Shown: positions 48,961 to 56,535 of the stretch, one piece after another
How the letters are laid out: each line of letters begins with the position of its first letter
Numbering within the stretch: the stretch's first letter is position 1
Assembly (NCBI RefSeq): GCF_024451105.1
Contig: NZ_JANGEY010000001.1
Coordinates: 186,001-250,000 of the forward strand
Direction of reading: 5' to 3'
DNA from: Stutzerimonas stutzeri
Lineage (GTDB): Bacteria > Pseudomonadota > Gammaproteobacteria > Pseudomonadales > Pseudomonadaceae
DNA length: 64,000 nucleotides
Notes under the pieces: generated by a model
The model's input: the letters and a program-made list of their open reading frames with translations, nothing else
Databases searched by the model: none
Told to the model about the DNA's origin: nothing
Position numbers and translations under genes: made by a program

Positions 48961-50171
48961 CAGCCAGTCACCCTTTCCGGAACCGGTTTGGTCTTCTCCA
49001 TCCGGGTGTAGAACGGCATCAGGATGAAGAAGGCGAAGTACAGAATGGTGCAGACCTGGGACAGCAGGGTGCGGCCCGGGGTCGGAGCCAGCACGCCCAG
49101 CACGCCGAGGATCACGAAGGACACCACGAAGATGGCCAGCCACAGCTTGCTCATCCAGCCCTTGTAGCGCATCGAGCGCACCGGGCTGCGATCCAGCCAC
49201 GGCAGCACGAACAGCACGGCGATGGCGGCGCCCATGGCGATCACGCCGAGCAGCTTGTCCGGAACCGCGCGCAGGATGGCGTAGAACGGCGTGAAGTACC
49301 ACACCGGGGCGATGTGATCCGGGGTCTTGAACGGGTTGGCCTGCTCGAAGTTCGGCTTCTCGAGGAAGTAGCCGCCCATCTCCGGGAAGAAGAACACCAC
49401 GGTGCAGAACACGAACAGGAACACCACCACGCCGACGATGTCCTTGACGGTGTAGTAGGGGTGGAACGGGATGCCGTCCAGCGGGATGCCGTTCTCGTCC
49501 TTCTTCTTCTTGATGTCGATGCCGTCGGGGTTGTTCGAACCGACTTCGTGCAGGGCGATGATGTGCAGCACGACCAGGCCGAGGATGACGATCGGCAGGG
49601 CGATCACGTGCAGGGCGAAGAAGCGGTTCAGGGTGATGCCGGAGATCAGGTAGTCACCGCGGATCCACTGGGTCAGGTCGGCACCGATCACCGGGATGGC
49701 ACCGAACAGCGAGATGATCACCTGGGCGCCCCAGTAGGACATCTGGCCCCACGGCAGCAGGTAGCCCATGAAGGCCTCGGCCATCAGCGCCAGGTAGATC
49801 AGCATGCCGAAGATCCACACCAGCTCGCGCGGCTTCTGGTAGGAGCCGTACATCAGGCCGCGGAACATGTGCAGGTAGACCACCACGAAGAACGCCGAGG
49901 CGCCGGTGGAGTGCAGGTAGCGCAGGATCCAGCCGTATTCCACATCGCGCATGATGTATTCGACGGAGGCGAAGGCGCCTTCGGCGGACGGCTCGAAGCT
50001 CATGGTCAGCCAGATGCCGGTGAGGATCTGGTTGACCAGTACCAGCAGGGCCAGGGAGCCGAAGAAGTACCAGAAGTTGAAGTTCTTCGGGGCGTAGTAC
50101 TTGGAGAGATGGTCTTCCCACATCTTGGTGGCGGGGAAGCGGGCATCCACCCATTCCATGAATTTGCTCAT
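48960..50171 (-). CDS. petB: Cytochrome b of the bc1 complex
   Basis: A 403-residue inner-membrane protein with eight TM helices. Haem-ligand His pairs lie in the helices around YLHSTGASAFFVVVYLHMFRGL and FFALHVIALPIVILGLVVLHIIALHE. The Qo-site motif PEW is represented by the block APVWYFTPFYAILRAVPDKLLG (PVW here). GYLLPWGQMSYWGAQVI is a further signature. It carries the Q-cycle sites. Overlaps petA and petC by one base each. Confidence 0.96.
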   Translation of the reverse strand: MSKFMEWVDARFPATKMWEDHLSKYYAPKNFNFWYFFGSLALLVLVNQILTGIWLTMSFEPSAEGAFASVEYIMRDVEYGWILRYLHSTGASAFFVVVYLHMFRGLMYGSYQKPRELVWIFGMLIYLALMAEAFMGYLLPWGQMSYWGAQVIISLFGAIPVIGADLTQWIRGDYLISGITLNRFFALHVIALPIVILGLVVLHIIALHEVGSNNPDGIDIKKKKDENGIPLDGIPFHPYYTVKDIVGVVVFLFVFCTVVFFFPEMGGYFLEKPNFEQANPFKTPDHIAPVWYFTPFYAILRAVPDKLLGVIAMGAAIAVLFVLPWLDRSPVRSMRYKGWMSKLWLAIFVVSFVILGVLGVLAPTPGRTLLSQVCTILYFAFFILMPFYTRMEKTKPVPERVTG

Positions 50172-50764
50172 CAGGCTTTCTCCGGATCCACACCGACGAT
50201 GATCACATCATCGGATTCGTAGGAGTGCGGCGGCACCGGCAGGTTCAGCGGCGCAGGCTGCGCCCTGTACACGCGGCCAGCCAGGTCATAGCGGGAACCG
50301 TGGCACGGGCAGAAGTAGCCGCCCAGCCAGTCGGCGCCCAGATCGGCCGGGGCCACTTCGGGACGGAAGGACGGCGCGCAACCCAGGTGGGTGCACAGGC
50401 CTTCGACGACCAGCAGTTCCGGCTTGATCGAGCGGACCTTGGGATCCACGTAGGTCGGTTGCTCGGAGGCCTTGGACTCCGGATCTGCCACGGCACCCTC
50501 GAGCTTGACCAGGTTGGCCAGGATCTCCTCGTTGCGGCGCAGGATGAACACGGGCTTGCCGCGCCATTCGGCAACGATCTGCTGCCCCGGCTCGATCTTG
50601 CTCACGTTCACCTTCACCGGAGCACCGGCGGCCTTGGCCTTGGCACTGGGGAACCATGACCCCACGAACGGGACCGCAGCACCGACAGCTCCAGCCGCCC
50701 CCACCACCGAAGTGGCGGCGACGAGGAACCGACGCCGGCCCACATTCACGCCGTCATTACTCAT
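50171..50764 (-). CDS. petA: Rieske iron-sulfur protein of the bc1 complex
   Basis: A 197-residue protein. The Tat-type N-terminus NVGRRRFLVAATSVVGAAGAVG remains as a TM anchor. The [2Fe-2S] ligands are in CTHLGC and CPCHGS. It oxidises ubiquinol at the Qo site and passes electrons to cytochrome c1. First gene of petABC; the 250-bp upstream region holds two palindromes and the rpsI terminator. Confidence 0.96.
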   Translation of the reverse strand: MSNDGVNVGRRRFLVAATSVVGAAGAVGAAVPFVGSWFPSAKAKAAGAPVKVNVSKIEPGQQIVAEWRGKPVFILRRNEEILANLVKLEGAVADPESKASEQPTYVDPKVRSIKPELLVVEGLCTHLGCAPSFRPEVAPADLGADWLGGYFCPCHGSRYDLAGRVYRAQPAPLNLPVPPHSYESDDVIIVGVDPEKA

Positions 50765-50792
50765 TCAGTCGTCTCCCATCAGCTTTCTGTGA

Positions 50793-50806
50793 CCTGCCCG
50801 GGCAGG
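50793..50806. repeat. 14-bp perfect palindrome in the petA leader
   Basis: CCTGCCCGGGCAGG, a palindrome without a loop, 29-42 bp upstream of the petA ATG. It could be an operator or an mRNA dimer/hairpin site; no known regulator is implied. Confidence 0.6.
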
Positions 50807-50924
50807 CACTTTAGTTAAAACCAGCTGCGCAAAAAATCCGCCAGATGGTAATGAAAAGCCCCTTTTCTGACAAGGTAATAACTGGCAACAAACGCCGCCA
50901 ACCCCTTGCCACACAAGGCCTTCC

Positions 50925-50948
50925 AGTCTGCGACAGACTGTCGCAGAC
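50925..50948. promoter_or_regulatory. Nested inverted repeats upstream of petABC
   Basis: GTCTGCGAC (50926-50934) and GTCGCAGAC (50940-50948) form a 9-bp inverted repeat with a 5-nt centre. AGTCTG/CAGACT (50925-50939) forms an overlapping alternative. The core GCGAC-N5-GTCGC resembles the GCGNC...GNCGC sites described for RegA/PrrA/RoxR redox regulators, so a redox operator for petABC is plausible but unproven. Confidence 0.5.
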
Positions 50949-50961
50949 AAAATCCGAACAT

Positions 50962-51000
50962 AAAAAAACGCCCAGATCCCGAAGGAGCCTGGGCGTTTTC
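50962..51000 (-). terminator. Rho-independent terminator of rplM-rpsI
   Basis: Minus strand: AAAACGCCCAG ... TTCG loop region ... CTGGGCGTTTT followed by a run of T. Long stem 15 bp past the rpsI stop. Confidence 0.93.
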
Positions 51001-51014
51001 CACAAGCGCTGAAA

Positions 51015-51407
51015 TTAACGCTTGGAGTACTGCGGACGCTTGCGCGCCTTGCGCAGACCGATCTTCTTGCGCTCGACCTCGCGGGCGTCGCGAGTGACGT
51101 AGCCGGCCTTGCGCAGCGGGCTGCGCAGGGTCTCGTCGTACTCGATCAGGGCGCGGGTGATGCCGTGACGGATCGCACCGGCCTGGCCGCTGACGCCGCC
51201 ACCGGCGACGGTGACGTAGACGTCGAACTTCTCGACGTTCTCGGTCAGTTCCAGTGGCTGGCGAACCACCATGCGGGCGGTTTCACGGCCGAAGAACTGC
51301 TCCAGGCTGCGGTTGTTGATGGAGATCTTGCCAGTACCCGGACGCAGGAATACGCGCGCGGTAGCGGTCTTGCGACGGCCGGTGCCGTAGTTTTGAGTCG
51401 CCGACAT
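51015..51407 (-). CDS. rpsI: 30S ribosomal protein S9 (uS9)
   Basis: A 130-residue ribosomal protein. It has [20 protein letters not shown] at the start, [19 protein letters not shown], and the universal C-terminus [11 protein letters not shown], whose last Lys-Arg reaches the P-site tRNA. It follows rplM by 14 bp in the standard rplM-rpsI operon. Confidence 0.98.
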   Translation of the reverse strand: MSATQNYGTGRRKTATARVFLRPGTGKISINNRSLEQFFGRETARMVVRQPLELTENVEKFDVYVTVAGGGVSGQAGAIRHGITRALIEYDETLRSPLRKAGYVTRDAREVERKKIGLRKARKRPQYSKR

Positions 51408-51421
51408 TTGAGCCTACTCCC

Positions 51422-51850
51422 TTAAATCTTCAGTTCTTGGGGCTGCTGAGCGGTGTGCGGGTGGCTGGCACCGGCATAGACTTTCAGCTTGCGATACATC
51501 TCGCGACCCAGCGGGTTCTTCGGCAGCATGCCCTTGACGGCGGTCTCGATCACGCGCTCGGGAGCACGGGCGATCAGCTTCTCGAAGTTGATCGACTTGA
51601 TGCCACCCGGGAAACCGGAGTGATGGTAGTACATCTTGTCGGAGCTCTTGGCACCGGTGACACGCACCTGCTCGGCGTTGATCACGACGATGTAGTCGCC
51701 GGTATCGACGTGCGGGGTGTACTCGGCCTTGTGCTTGCCGCGCAGACGGCTGGCGATCTCAGTGGCAAGACGACCCAGGGTCTTGCCAGCAGCGTCGACA
51801 ACGTACCAGTCGCGCTTGACGGTTTCCGGTTTCGCAGAGAAAGTTTTCAT
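51422..51850 (-). CDS. rplM: 50S ribosomal protein L13 (uL13)
   Basis: A 142-residue ribosomal protein. It has [45 protein letters not shown] and [21 protein letters not shown]. First gene of rplM-rpsI, with its own promoter 42 bp upstream. In E. coli L13 represses its own operon through the leader; the leader here has a dyad at 51869-51889 that could play a part. Confidence 0.98.
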   Translation of the reverse strand: MKTFSAKPETVKRDWYVVDAAGKTLGRLATEIASRLRGKHKAEYTPHVDTGDYIVVINAEQVRVTGAKSSDKMYYHHSGFPGGIKSINFEKLIARAPERVIETAVKGMLPKNPLGREMYRKLKVYAGASHPHTAQQPQELKI

Positions 51851-51891
51851 TCGTTATAGCCTCAGAGGCCGTCTGATAATCAGGCGGCGAA

Positions 51892-51921
51892 TCTTACTGG
51901 ACAGTACTTGCCTCTAACAAG
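51892..51921 (-). promoter_or_regulatory. Promoter of rplM-rpsI
   Basis: Minus strand: -35 TTGTTA (51921-51916), 18-bp spacer, -10 TAAGAT (51897-51892). A dyad with arms GCCG and CTGA (51869-51889) overlaps the expected start of transcription. Confidence 0.72.
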
Positions 51922-51985
51922 GCAACGGCAGCCGCGGCAGACACTAATCGGGGGCTCGGGTCAGTGCGTCCGCCTTGGCAAAACC

Positions 51986-52030
51986 GACGGGCTAGGCATT
52001 CCCGCCGGGCAGGACGGGCTAGGCATCCCC
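51986..52030. repeat. 27-bp-spaced direct repeat
   Basis: GACGGGCTAGGCATTCCC (51986-52003) and GACGGGCTAGGCATCCCC (52013-52030), 17 of 18 bases identical, start to start 27 bp. They lie in the 230-bp gap between the M48 gene and rplM, upstream of the rplM promoter. Confidence 0.85.
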
Positions 52031-52040
52031 CGTCACGAAA

Positions 52041-52066
52041 GCCGGGAGATTTTACCGATTCCCGGC
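52041..52066. terminator. Hairpin after the M48 peptidase gene
   Basis: GCCGGGA (52041-52047) pairs with TCCCGGC (52060-52066). On the minus strand it is followed only by TTTCG, so it is a weak candidate terminator for the M48 gene, 17 bp past its stop. Confidence 0.5.
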
Positions 52067-52083
52067 AAAAAAACAACCGTCAA

Positions 52084-52905
52084 TCAGCGTTGCCCGCGCG
52101 CCTGCTGATAGAGCGGCATCACCCGCGGGATCGCCGCGCGCAGGTTGGCGGTGCGGGTCGCCGACGACGGGTGGGTGCTCATGAACTCCGGCGGCGCGCC
52201 GTTGCCGGCACGGGCCATCTTCTCCCACAGGGTCAGCGCGGCGTTGGGGTCGAAACCGGCGCGCGCCGCCAGCTCCAGACCGATCAGGTCCGCCTCGTTC
52301 TCGTGACCGCGGCTGTTGGGCAGGGTCATACCATACTGCACGGCGGCATCGGCCATCTGGCCGCCGAGCTGACCGAGACCGAGCAGCGCCACCGCGCCCT
52401 GCTTGGCCAGCTCGGCACCGTAGGCCTTGGAGATCGCCTCGCGACTGTGCTCGCGCAGGGCGTGGGCGATCTCGTGACCGAGCACCGCAGCCAGTTCGTC
52501 GTCGGTCAGCGCCAGCTTCTCGATCAACCCGCTGTAGACGATGATCTTGCCTCCAGGCCCGACGTTGGCGTTCAGTTCGTCGCTGCGGATCAGCGCGGTT
52601 TCCCAGTTCCAGCCCGCGGCGTCCGGACGGAATACCGGCGTCTGCGCGATCAGCCGGCGGGTGATGGCGTCGACGCGCCGGGCCAGGGCGCTGCTGCGGT
52701 CCAGCTGGCCGGTCTCGGCGGCCTTGCCCAGGGTCTGCTGATAGGACTGCGCGTACATCTGGTTGAGCTGTTCGCTGGACAGCATGCTGAACATGTACTG
52801 CTGGCGGTTGACGCCGACCGCCCCGCCGCTGGTGGTATTCACCGCCTGGCAGCCGACCAGCAGCAGGGCGCCGGCCAGGCCGGCAAGACGAAGAACGGAT
52901 TTCAT
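52084..52905 (-). CDS. M48 family metallopeptidase lipoprotein
   Basis: A 273-residue lipoprotein with lipobox LLVGC (Cys19). The zinc motif HEIAH (in VLGHEIAHALREH) lies near residue 143, and a downstream ENEADLIG block supplies the third ligand Glu. A DPNAALTLWEKM / FMSTHPSSATR tail is typical of M48C peptidases such as LoiP/BepA, which act in outer-membrane protein quality control. No TPR domain is present, so it is closer to LoiP/YcaL than BepA. Start at ATG 52905 with GGGAGTG upstream; the longer reading would bury the signal peptide. Confidence 0.88.
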   Translation of the reverse strand: MKSVLRLAGLAGALLLVGCQAVNTTSGGAVGVNRQQYMFSMLSSEQLNQMYAQSYQQTLGKAAETGQLDRSSALARRVDAITRRLIAQTPVFRPDAAGWNWETALIRSDELNANVGPGGKIIVYSGLIEKLALTDDELAAVLGHEIAHALREHSREAISKAYGAELAKQGAVALLGLGQLGGQMADAAVQYGMTLPNSRGHENEADLIGLELAARAGFDPNAALTLWEKMARAGNGAPPEFMSTHPSSATRTANLRAAIPRVMPLYQQARGQR

Positions 52906-52980
52906 CGCTGACACTCCCGAAGGCACTGGACTCTCATCGTAACATCGGCCCGGCATCAGACCAGCAGGCGCGCGGCGAGT

Positions 52981-53601
52981 TCAGGCCGGAGTCAGGCACT
53001 GCGGCCCCTCCTCCTGCGGGCTGTTGCCCAGCCCGGCCAGGGGACGCTCGCGCAGCGGCTGCGGCGCAGACGCCAGCAACGCCTGCAGGTCCTCGCGCCC
53101 GGCCGCGGCATCCAGCCACAACGCCTCGCCCGCGGCATCCAGCAGCAGCGGCCGGCGCTGAGCGCCGGCCGCCACGGTGACCACCGCCGCGCTCAGGTAG
53201 ACTCGCTCACCGACCGGATAGGCTTCCCACAGCGCCGCCAGCGACAGCAGGGGCCGCTGCTCGCCGCCGCTCATCCAGAACGGCCGCCGCCGCGGACCGC
53301 GCCACTCGTAGAAACCGTTGGCCGGCAGCAGGCCGCGACGCAGGGCGAAGGCCTCGCGAAACAGCGGCTGCTCGGCCAGGGTTTCCGCGCGTGCCTGCGC
53401 CGGAGCCCGCGACAGGTCGCGGAGCCAGGCCGGGGTCAGCCCCCAGTGCACCAGCGCGGCCTCGCGCCCGGCGGAGCCGCCGCGCACCAGCAGCACCTGC
53501 TGCCCGGGCGCGATGTTCCAGCGCGACTCGAGGCGCGCAGGGAAACCGGGCAGCGCGGCCAGGGCCGGCGACCAGCGAAACAGGGCGAAGCGTCCGCACA
53601 T
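52981..53601 (-). CDS. SRAP-family protein with altered active site
   Basis: A 206-residue member of the SOS-response-associated peptidase (YedK/HMCES) family, which cross-links to abasic sites in single-stranded DNA. The catalytic Cys2 in MCGRF, WNIAPGQ and the Glu in NGFYEW are present. Two expected residues are not. The INARxET Asn is replaced (AQARAET), and the block TxEAN...IHDRMP that carries the catalytic His is replaced by VTVAAGAQRRPLLL. The protein may be impaired in cross-link release or may have another role. Met1 at 53601 must be the start since Cys2 is the nucleophile. Monocistronic or first before the DUF2007 gene on the other side. Confidence 0.84.
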   Translation of the reverse strand: MCGRFALFRWSPALAALPGFPARLESRWNIAPGQQVLLVRGGSAGREAALVHWGLTPAWLRDLSRAPAQARAETLAEQPLFREAFALRRGLLPANGFYEWRGPRRRPFWMSGGEQRPLLSLAALWEAYPVGERVYLSAAVVTVAAGAQRRPLLLDAAGEALWLDAAAGREDLQALLASAPQPLRERPLAGLGNSPQEEGPQCLTPA

Positions 53602-53631
53602 GGGAGAGATGTCACCTGCAGAAGGAGGGAT

Positions 53632-53910
53632 TCAGCACACCAGCACGCCCGGCCGGGCGCCGCCGTCGTCGTCGCTGCCCGGCGCATCGTCCGCCAGCGG
53701 CCTGGCGGCATTGTACGCGGCGATCAGCGCCTGCGCCCGCGGCGCATCGGCATCCTCCACGCCGATCGCCAGCAGACCGCCCACCGGCAGCTCGCCCAGC
53801 GCGCCGAGCAGATGCTGGCCGAACAGATGTGCGCGGATCCCCTCGCTCGCCAGCATGGCGACCAGCAGCTCGCCTTCGCCCAGATTGGCCGGCTCGTGAA
53901 TCCGTCGCAT
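53632..53910 (-). CDS. DUF2007 small protein
   Basis: A 92-residue protein. The core MRRIHEPANLGEGELLVAMLASEGIRAHLFG ... LPVGGLLAIGVEDADAPRAQALIAAYN matches the DUF2007 (putative signal-transducing, PII-like fold) family; an acidic tail follows. Start ATG 53910 shares a base with the upstream gene stop (TGATG). A longer frame to 54186 crosses that gene and is not real. Function unknown. Confidence 0.8.
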   Translation of the reverse strand: MRRIHEPANLGEGELLVAMLASEGIRAHLFGQHLLGALGELPVGGLLAIGVEDADAPRAQALIAAYNAARPLADDAPGSDDDGGARPGVLVC

Positions 53911-54092
53911 CAGTCCCCCTCGCGACGCAGTTCCAGGCGCCATCGGATGCCGTCGGTATGCAGCTCGAAGATGATCGGCCGGCAACATACCGAGCAATCC
54001 TCGACGTAGCACTGGTCGCCGCCCGACAGGTCGAGCAGCGCATCCCCCGGCTCGCCGCACCAGGGGCACAGGTAGGACTGACTCTGCAGCAT
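53910..54092 (-). CDS. CPXCG motif-containing cysteine-rich protein
   Basis: A 60-residue protein with CPWCG near residue 9 and CYVEDCSVCCRPI near 32-44, giving at least two CxxC-type pairs likely to bind zinc. This matches the short CPXCG family found in gammaproteobacteria. It overlaps the DUF2007 gene by TGATG, so the two are co-translated; a functional link is inferred only. The promoter lies at 54115-54142. Confidence 0.82.
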   Translation of the reverse strand: MLQSQSYLCPWCGEPGDALLDLSGGDQCYVEDCSVCCRPIIFELHTDGIRWRLELRREGD

Positions 54093-54114
54093 CCTCGTCC
54101 CTCCATGCTCTTCG

Positions 54115-54142
54115 TTTATAATTGTCGCCCCACCGGGCGCAA
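54115..54142. promoter_or_regulatory. Back-to-back promoters sharing a -10 region
   Basis: Minus strand: -35 TTGCGC (54142-54137), 16 bp, -10 TATAAA (54120-54115), toward the CPXCG gene. Plus strand: perfect -10 TATAAT (54117-54122), toward the acyltransferase, -35 weak. The two -10s overlap, so polymerase should occupy one at a time. Confidence 0.6.
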
Positions 54143-54185
54143 GCGCCAGTCGCCGCCCCCACGATTCCCTGGTCAAGAGACACCA

Positions 54186-55346
54186 ATGGGCGAGTTCGAA
54201 GCCATCCGACCCTATGCCGACGCGGAAGTGCGTCCCGTCCTCGAACGCCTGCTCGGCGACGAGGCCTTCCTCTCCACCCTCACCCGCTACCGCTTCCCGC
54301 AGCTGGCCGGGCCGCTCGGCTGGCTGCTGCGGCCGATCCTCGCCCACTACCTGCGCCGCGAGATCCGCGGAGTGGACAGCGTCGCCGCGCTGCAGTCGCG
54401 CATCGAGCCCTACGTCGACCGCAGCATCGAGAAGGCCAGCGACGGCATCAGCTACTCGGGCCTCGAGCAGCTGCACAAGGGCCGCGCCTACCTGTTCCTC
54501 AGCAACCACCGCGACATCGTCATGGATCCGGCGTTCGTCAACTACGCGCTGTACCACGCCGGGCACCCGACGCCGCGCCTGGCGATCGGCGACAACCTGC
54601 TGCAAAAGCCGTTCGTCAGCGACCTGATGCGCCTGAACAAGAGCTTCATCGTGCACCGCTCGATCAGCGGCCGACGCGAGAAGCTGGCGGCGTTCCAGAC
54701 CCTCTCCGCCTACATCAACCACTCGATCCGCGCCGAGCAGGCGTCGATCTGGATCGCCCAGGCCGAGGGCCGCGCCAAGGACGGCGACGACCGCACCGAC
54801 TCGGCGATCCTCAAGATGTTCCACATGAGCCGCAAGGACGAGAGCTTCGCCGCGGTGATGGGCGAGCTGCACCTGGTGCCGATCTCGATCAGCTACGAGT
54901 ACGACCCCTGCGACCTGGCCAAGGCCCGCGAGCTGTACGTCCGCGCCAGCACCGGCAGCTACAGCAAGGCACCAGGCGAGGACGACGCGAGCATCGCCCA
55001 GGGCATCACCGGCCACAAGGGCCGCGTGCACCTGCACTTCTGCGCCGAGGTCGCCGCCCCCGAGGACGACGCCAAGCTGCTCGCCCAGCGCATCGACCGC
55101 GAGATCCTCGGCCACTACCGGCTGTTCCCGGTCAACTACCTGGCCTACGCCATGTGGGAAGAGCGCGACGCGCAGCTCGAGATGCCCGCCGCCGAGACGC
55201 TGTTCGACGCCGAGGAGCTGGCCCGCGCCCGCACCGAGTGGCAGCGCCGCCTGGACGCCTGCCCGGCCGAGCACCGCCCGTATCTGGTGATGCAGTACGC
55301 CACGCCGGTGCGCAACCAGTACCGCTGCCGCGCCGGCCTGTTGTAG
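54186..55346 (+). CDS. Glycerol-3-phosphate acyltransferase-like (PlsC-type) protein
   Basis: A 386-residue protein. The HX4D acyltransferase motif is NHRDIVMD near residue 108, followed by NLLQKPFVSDLMRLNKSFIVHRS (block II/III with substrate Arg) and IWIAQAEGRAKDGDD in place of FPEGTRS. VPISISYEYDPCD is block IV. It is probably cytoplasmic-face membrane-associated; no obvious TM helix beyond the hydrophobic segment near 40-55. Long for PlsC (about 245). The substrate is unknown. Larger readings upstream are shadows. Confidence 0.82.
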   Translation: MGEFEAIRPYADAEVRPVLERLLGDEAFLSTLTRYRFPQLAGPLGWLLRPILAHYLRREIRGVDSVAALQSRIEPYVDRSIEKASDGISYSGLEQLHKGRAYLFLSNHRDIVMDPAFVNYALYHAGHPTPRLAIGDNLLQKPFVSDLMRLNKSFIVHRSISGRREKLAAFQTLSAYINHSIRAEQASIWIAQAEGRAKDGDDRTDSAILKMFHMSRKDESFAAVMGELHLVPISISYEYDPCDLAKARELYVRASTGSYSKAPGEDDASIAQGITGHKGRVHLHFCAEVAAPEDDAKLLAQRIDREILGHYRLFPVNYLAYAMWEERDAQLEMPAAETLFDAEELARARTEWQRRLDACPAEHRPYLVMQYATPVRNQYRCRAGLL

Positions 55347-55382
55347 GAAGGAAACGGCGCGGCGCTGGCCGCGCCGCAGACC

Positions 55383-55682
55383 TCAGTGCGCGGCGTGCAG
55401 GCCGGTGCTCAGCCAGGAAAGCCCCAGCGCCGCCAGCAGACAGGCGCCGCCGAAGGCGCAGAAAAAGCGGTTGAGACGGGCGACCTGGAGATCCTCGGTC
55501 GACGCCGCCTCGGCCATCTCGAGCGCCTCGCCGTCGAGCAGCAGACGCGCCGCCGCGCGCTGCTCGCGCATCCGGGTGGCCAGCAGCAGCCAGCCGCCGG
55601 CCAGCGCGAGGAACAGCGCCAGCCCGTTGACCGCCTGCGACGGATGGCTCTGAAACAACGACCACAACACCTGCAACGACAT
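55383..55682 (-). CDS. Small hypothetical membrane protein
   Basis: A 99-residue protein with two TM helices, about residues 18-36 (VNGLALFLALAGGWLLLAT) and 74-93 (FFCAFGGACLLAALGLSWLS), joined by a charged helix (MREQRAAARLLLDGEALEMAEAASTEDLQ). No family recognised. Start ATG 55682 (MSLQVLWSLF); a further 18-codon Arg-rich extension is unlikely. Convergent with the acyltransferase. Confidence 0.68.
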   Translation of the reverse strand: MSLQVLWSLFQSHPSQAVNGLALFLALAGGWLLLATRMREQRAAARLLLDGEALEMAEAASTEDLQVARLNRFFCAFGGACLLAALGLSWLSTGLHAAH

Positions 55683-55798
55683 CCACGACCTCCGGCGAGT
55701 TGGCAATCGGGGCGACCGGCGGGCGCGCGGTCGCAAGGAACGCCGCAGTCTAATACCGCCGCCCTGCTCCGCTCAGCGCCTTTCCGACCGCCGGACAG

Positions 55799-55826
55799 AA
55801 AAAAGGCGGTGGGAGCGCCACCGCCT
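55799..55826 (-). terminator. Terminator of yajG
   Basis: Minus strand: GGCGGTGG, loop, CCACCGCC followed by TTTTTT. It lies 20 bp past the yajG stop. Confidence 0.93.
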
Positions 55827-55845
55827 CGCCTTCACGTCAGCGGCA

Positions 55846-56433
55846 TCACTGGTTGTTGAGCAGTTGACCGACGGTCGGGTCCTTGAACACCCGGGTCAGC
55901 GCGTCGCTGAGCACCTCGCTGACCAGCTTGGTGTTGGTCTGCTGGTTGGGCGCCATGCCGAAGCGCTGGTTGAGAGTCGCGCCGTAGCGACCGCTGTAGC
56001 GGCGCACGCTGTTCTGCACGTCGGCGCGGATGCTGGCGCTGATGTTGGCCTCGGTGACGTAGCTGCCGTCCTTGGGCGACTGGTATTTCATGTCGGTCAC
56101 CGTCAGGGTCAGCTGCGGCGCGTTGTAGGCGTTGGGCGTCGGCGTGAAGCCGAGCAGGCGCACCGCCGCCTCGGCCTGGCCCTGCAGCTTGGGCACCAGG
56201 TCCTGGCTGCTGACGCTGATGGTGCTGGTTTCCGGATAGAGACCGCCGCGGGTGCCGAGCACCGGCGAGGGGCGCCCGTCGACCACCCGCACCACCACCG
56301 GCTGCCCCTGGCCGATCGGGTTGAGCTGGGCGGTGACCATGGGTTGCAGGCTCAGGTGTTGCGGGCTGTGGGCACAGCCGACCAGGGCCAGGCTGGCGGC
56401 GGCGAGCAGGCCAAGCAGCAGACGGGGCAGCAT
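55846..56433 (-). CDS. yajG: YajG family lipoprotein
   Basis: A 195-residue lipoprotein with lipobox LALVGC (Cys20). The body SLQPMVTAQLNPIGQGQPVVVRVVDGRP, QLTLTVTDMKYQSPKDGSYVTEANISASI and SDALTRVFKDPTVGQLLNNQ is typical of YajG. It is probably anchored in the outer membrane; its function is not known, and in E. coli it sits next to ampG. Here it lies upstream of nothing on its strand and ends at a strong terminator. Confidence 0.87.
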   Translation of the reverse strand: MLPRLLLGLLAAASLALVGCAHSPQHLSLQPMVTAQLNPIGQGQPVVVRVVDGRPSPVLGTRGGLYPETSTISVSSQDLVPKLQGQAEAAVRLLGFTPTPNAYNAPQLTLTVTDMKYQSPKDGSYVTEANISASIRADVQNSVRRYSGRYGATLNQRFGMAPNQQTNTKLVSEVLSDALTRVFKDPTVGQLLNNQ

Positions 56434-56496
56434 GTCGATCTCTCCGGAAGTTGGACGGGAAATGCGCCGCAGTATACCCAGCCGAGTCGGCGGCGG

Positions 56497-56532
56497 AAAC
56501 GACGAGGGCGCCTCGCGGCGCCCTCGTCGTTT
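56497..56532. terminator. Long perfect hairpin after zapE
   Basis: A 16-bp perfect stem (56497-56512 with 56517-56532) around loop TCGC, with AAA/TTT ends, 3 bp past the zapE stop. Confidence 0.9.
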
Positions 56533-56535
56533 CGC

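Noticed and set aside
53391-54185. Upstream extension of the acyltransferase frame
   Set aside because: Pro/Arg-rich reading through SRAP, DUF2007 and CPXCG genes; the conserved protein begins at ATG 54186, after a good -10.
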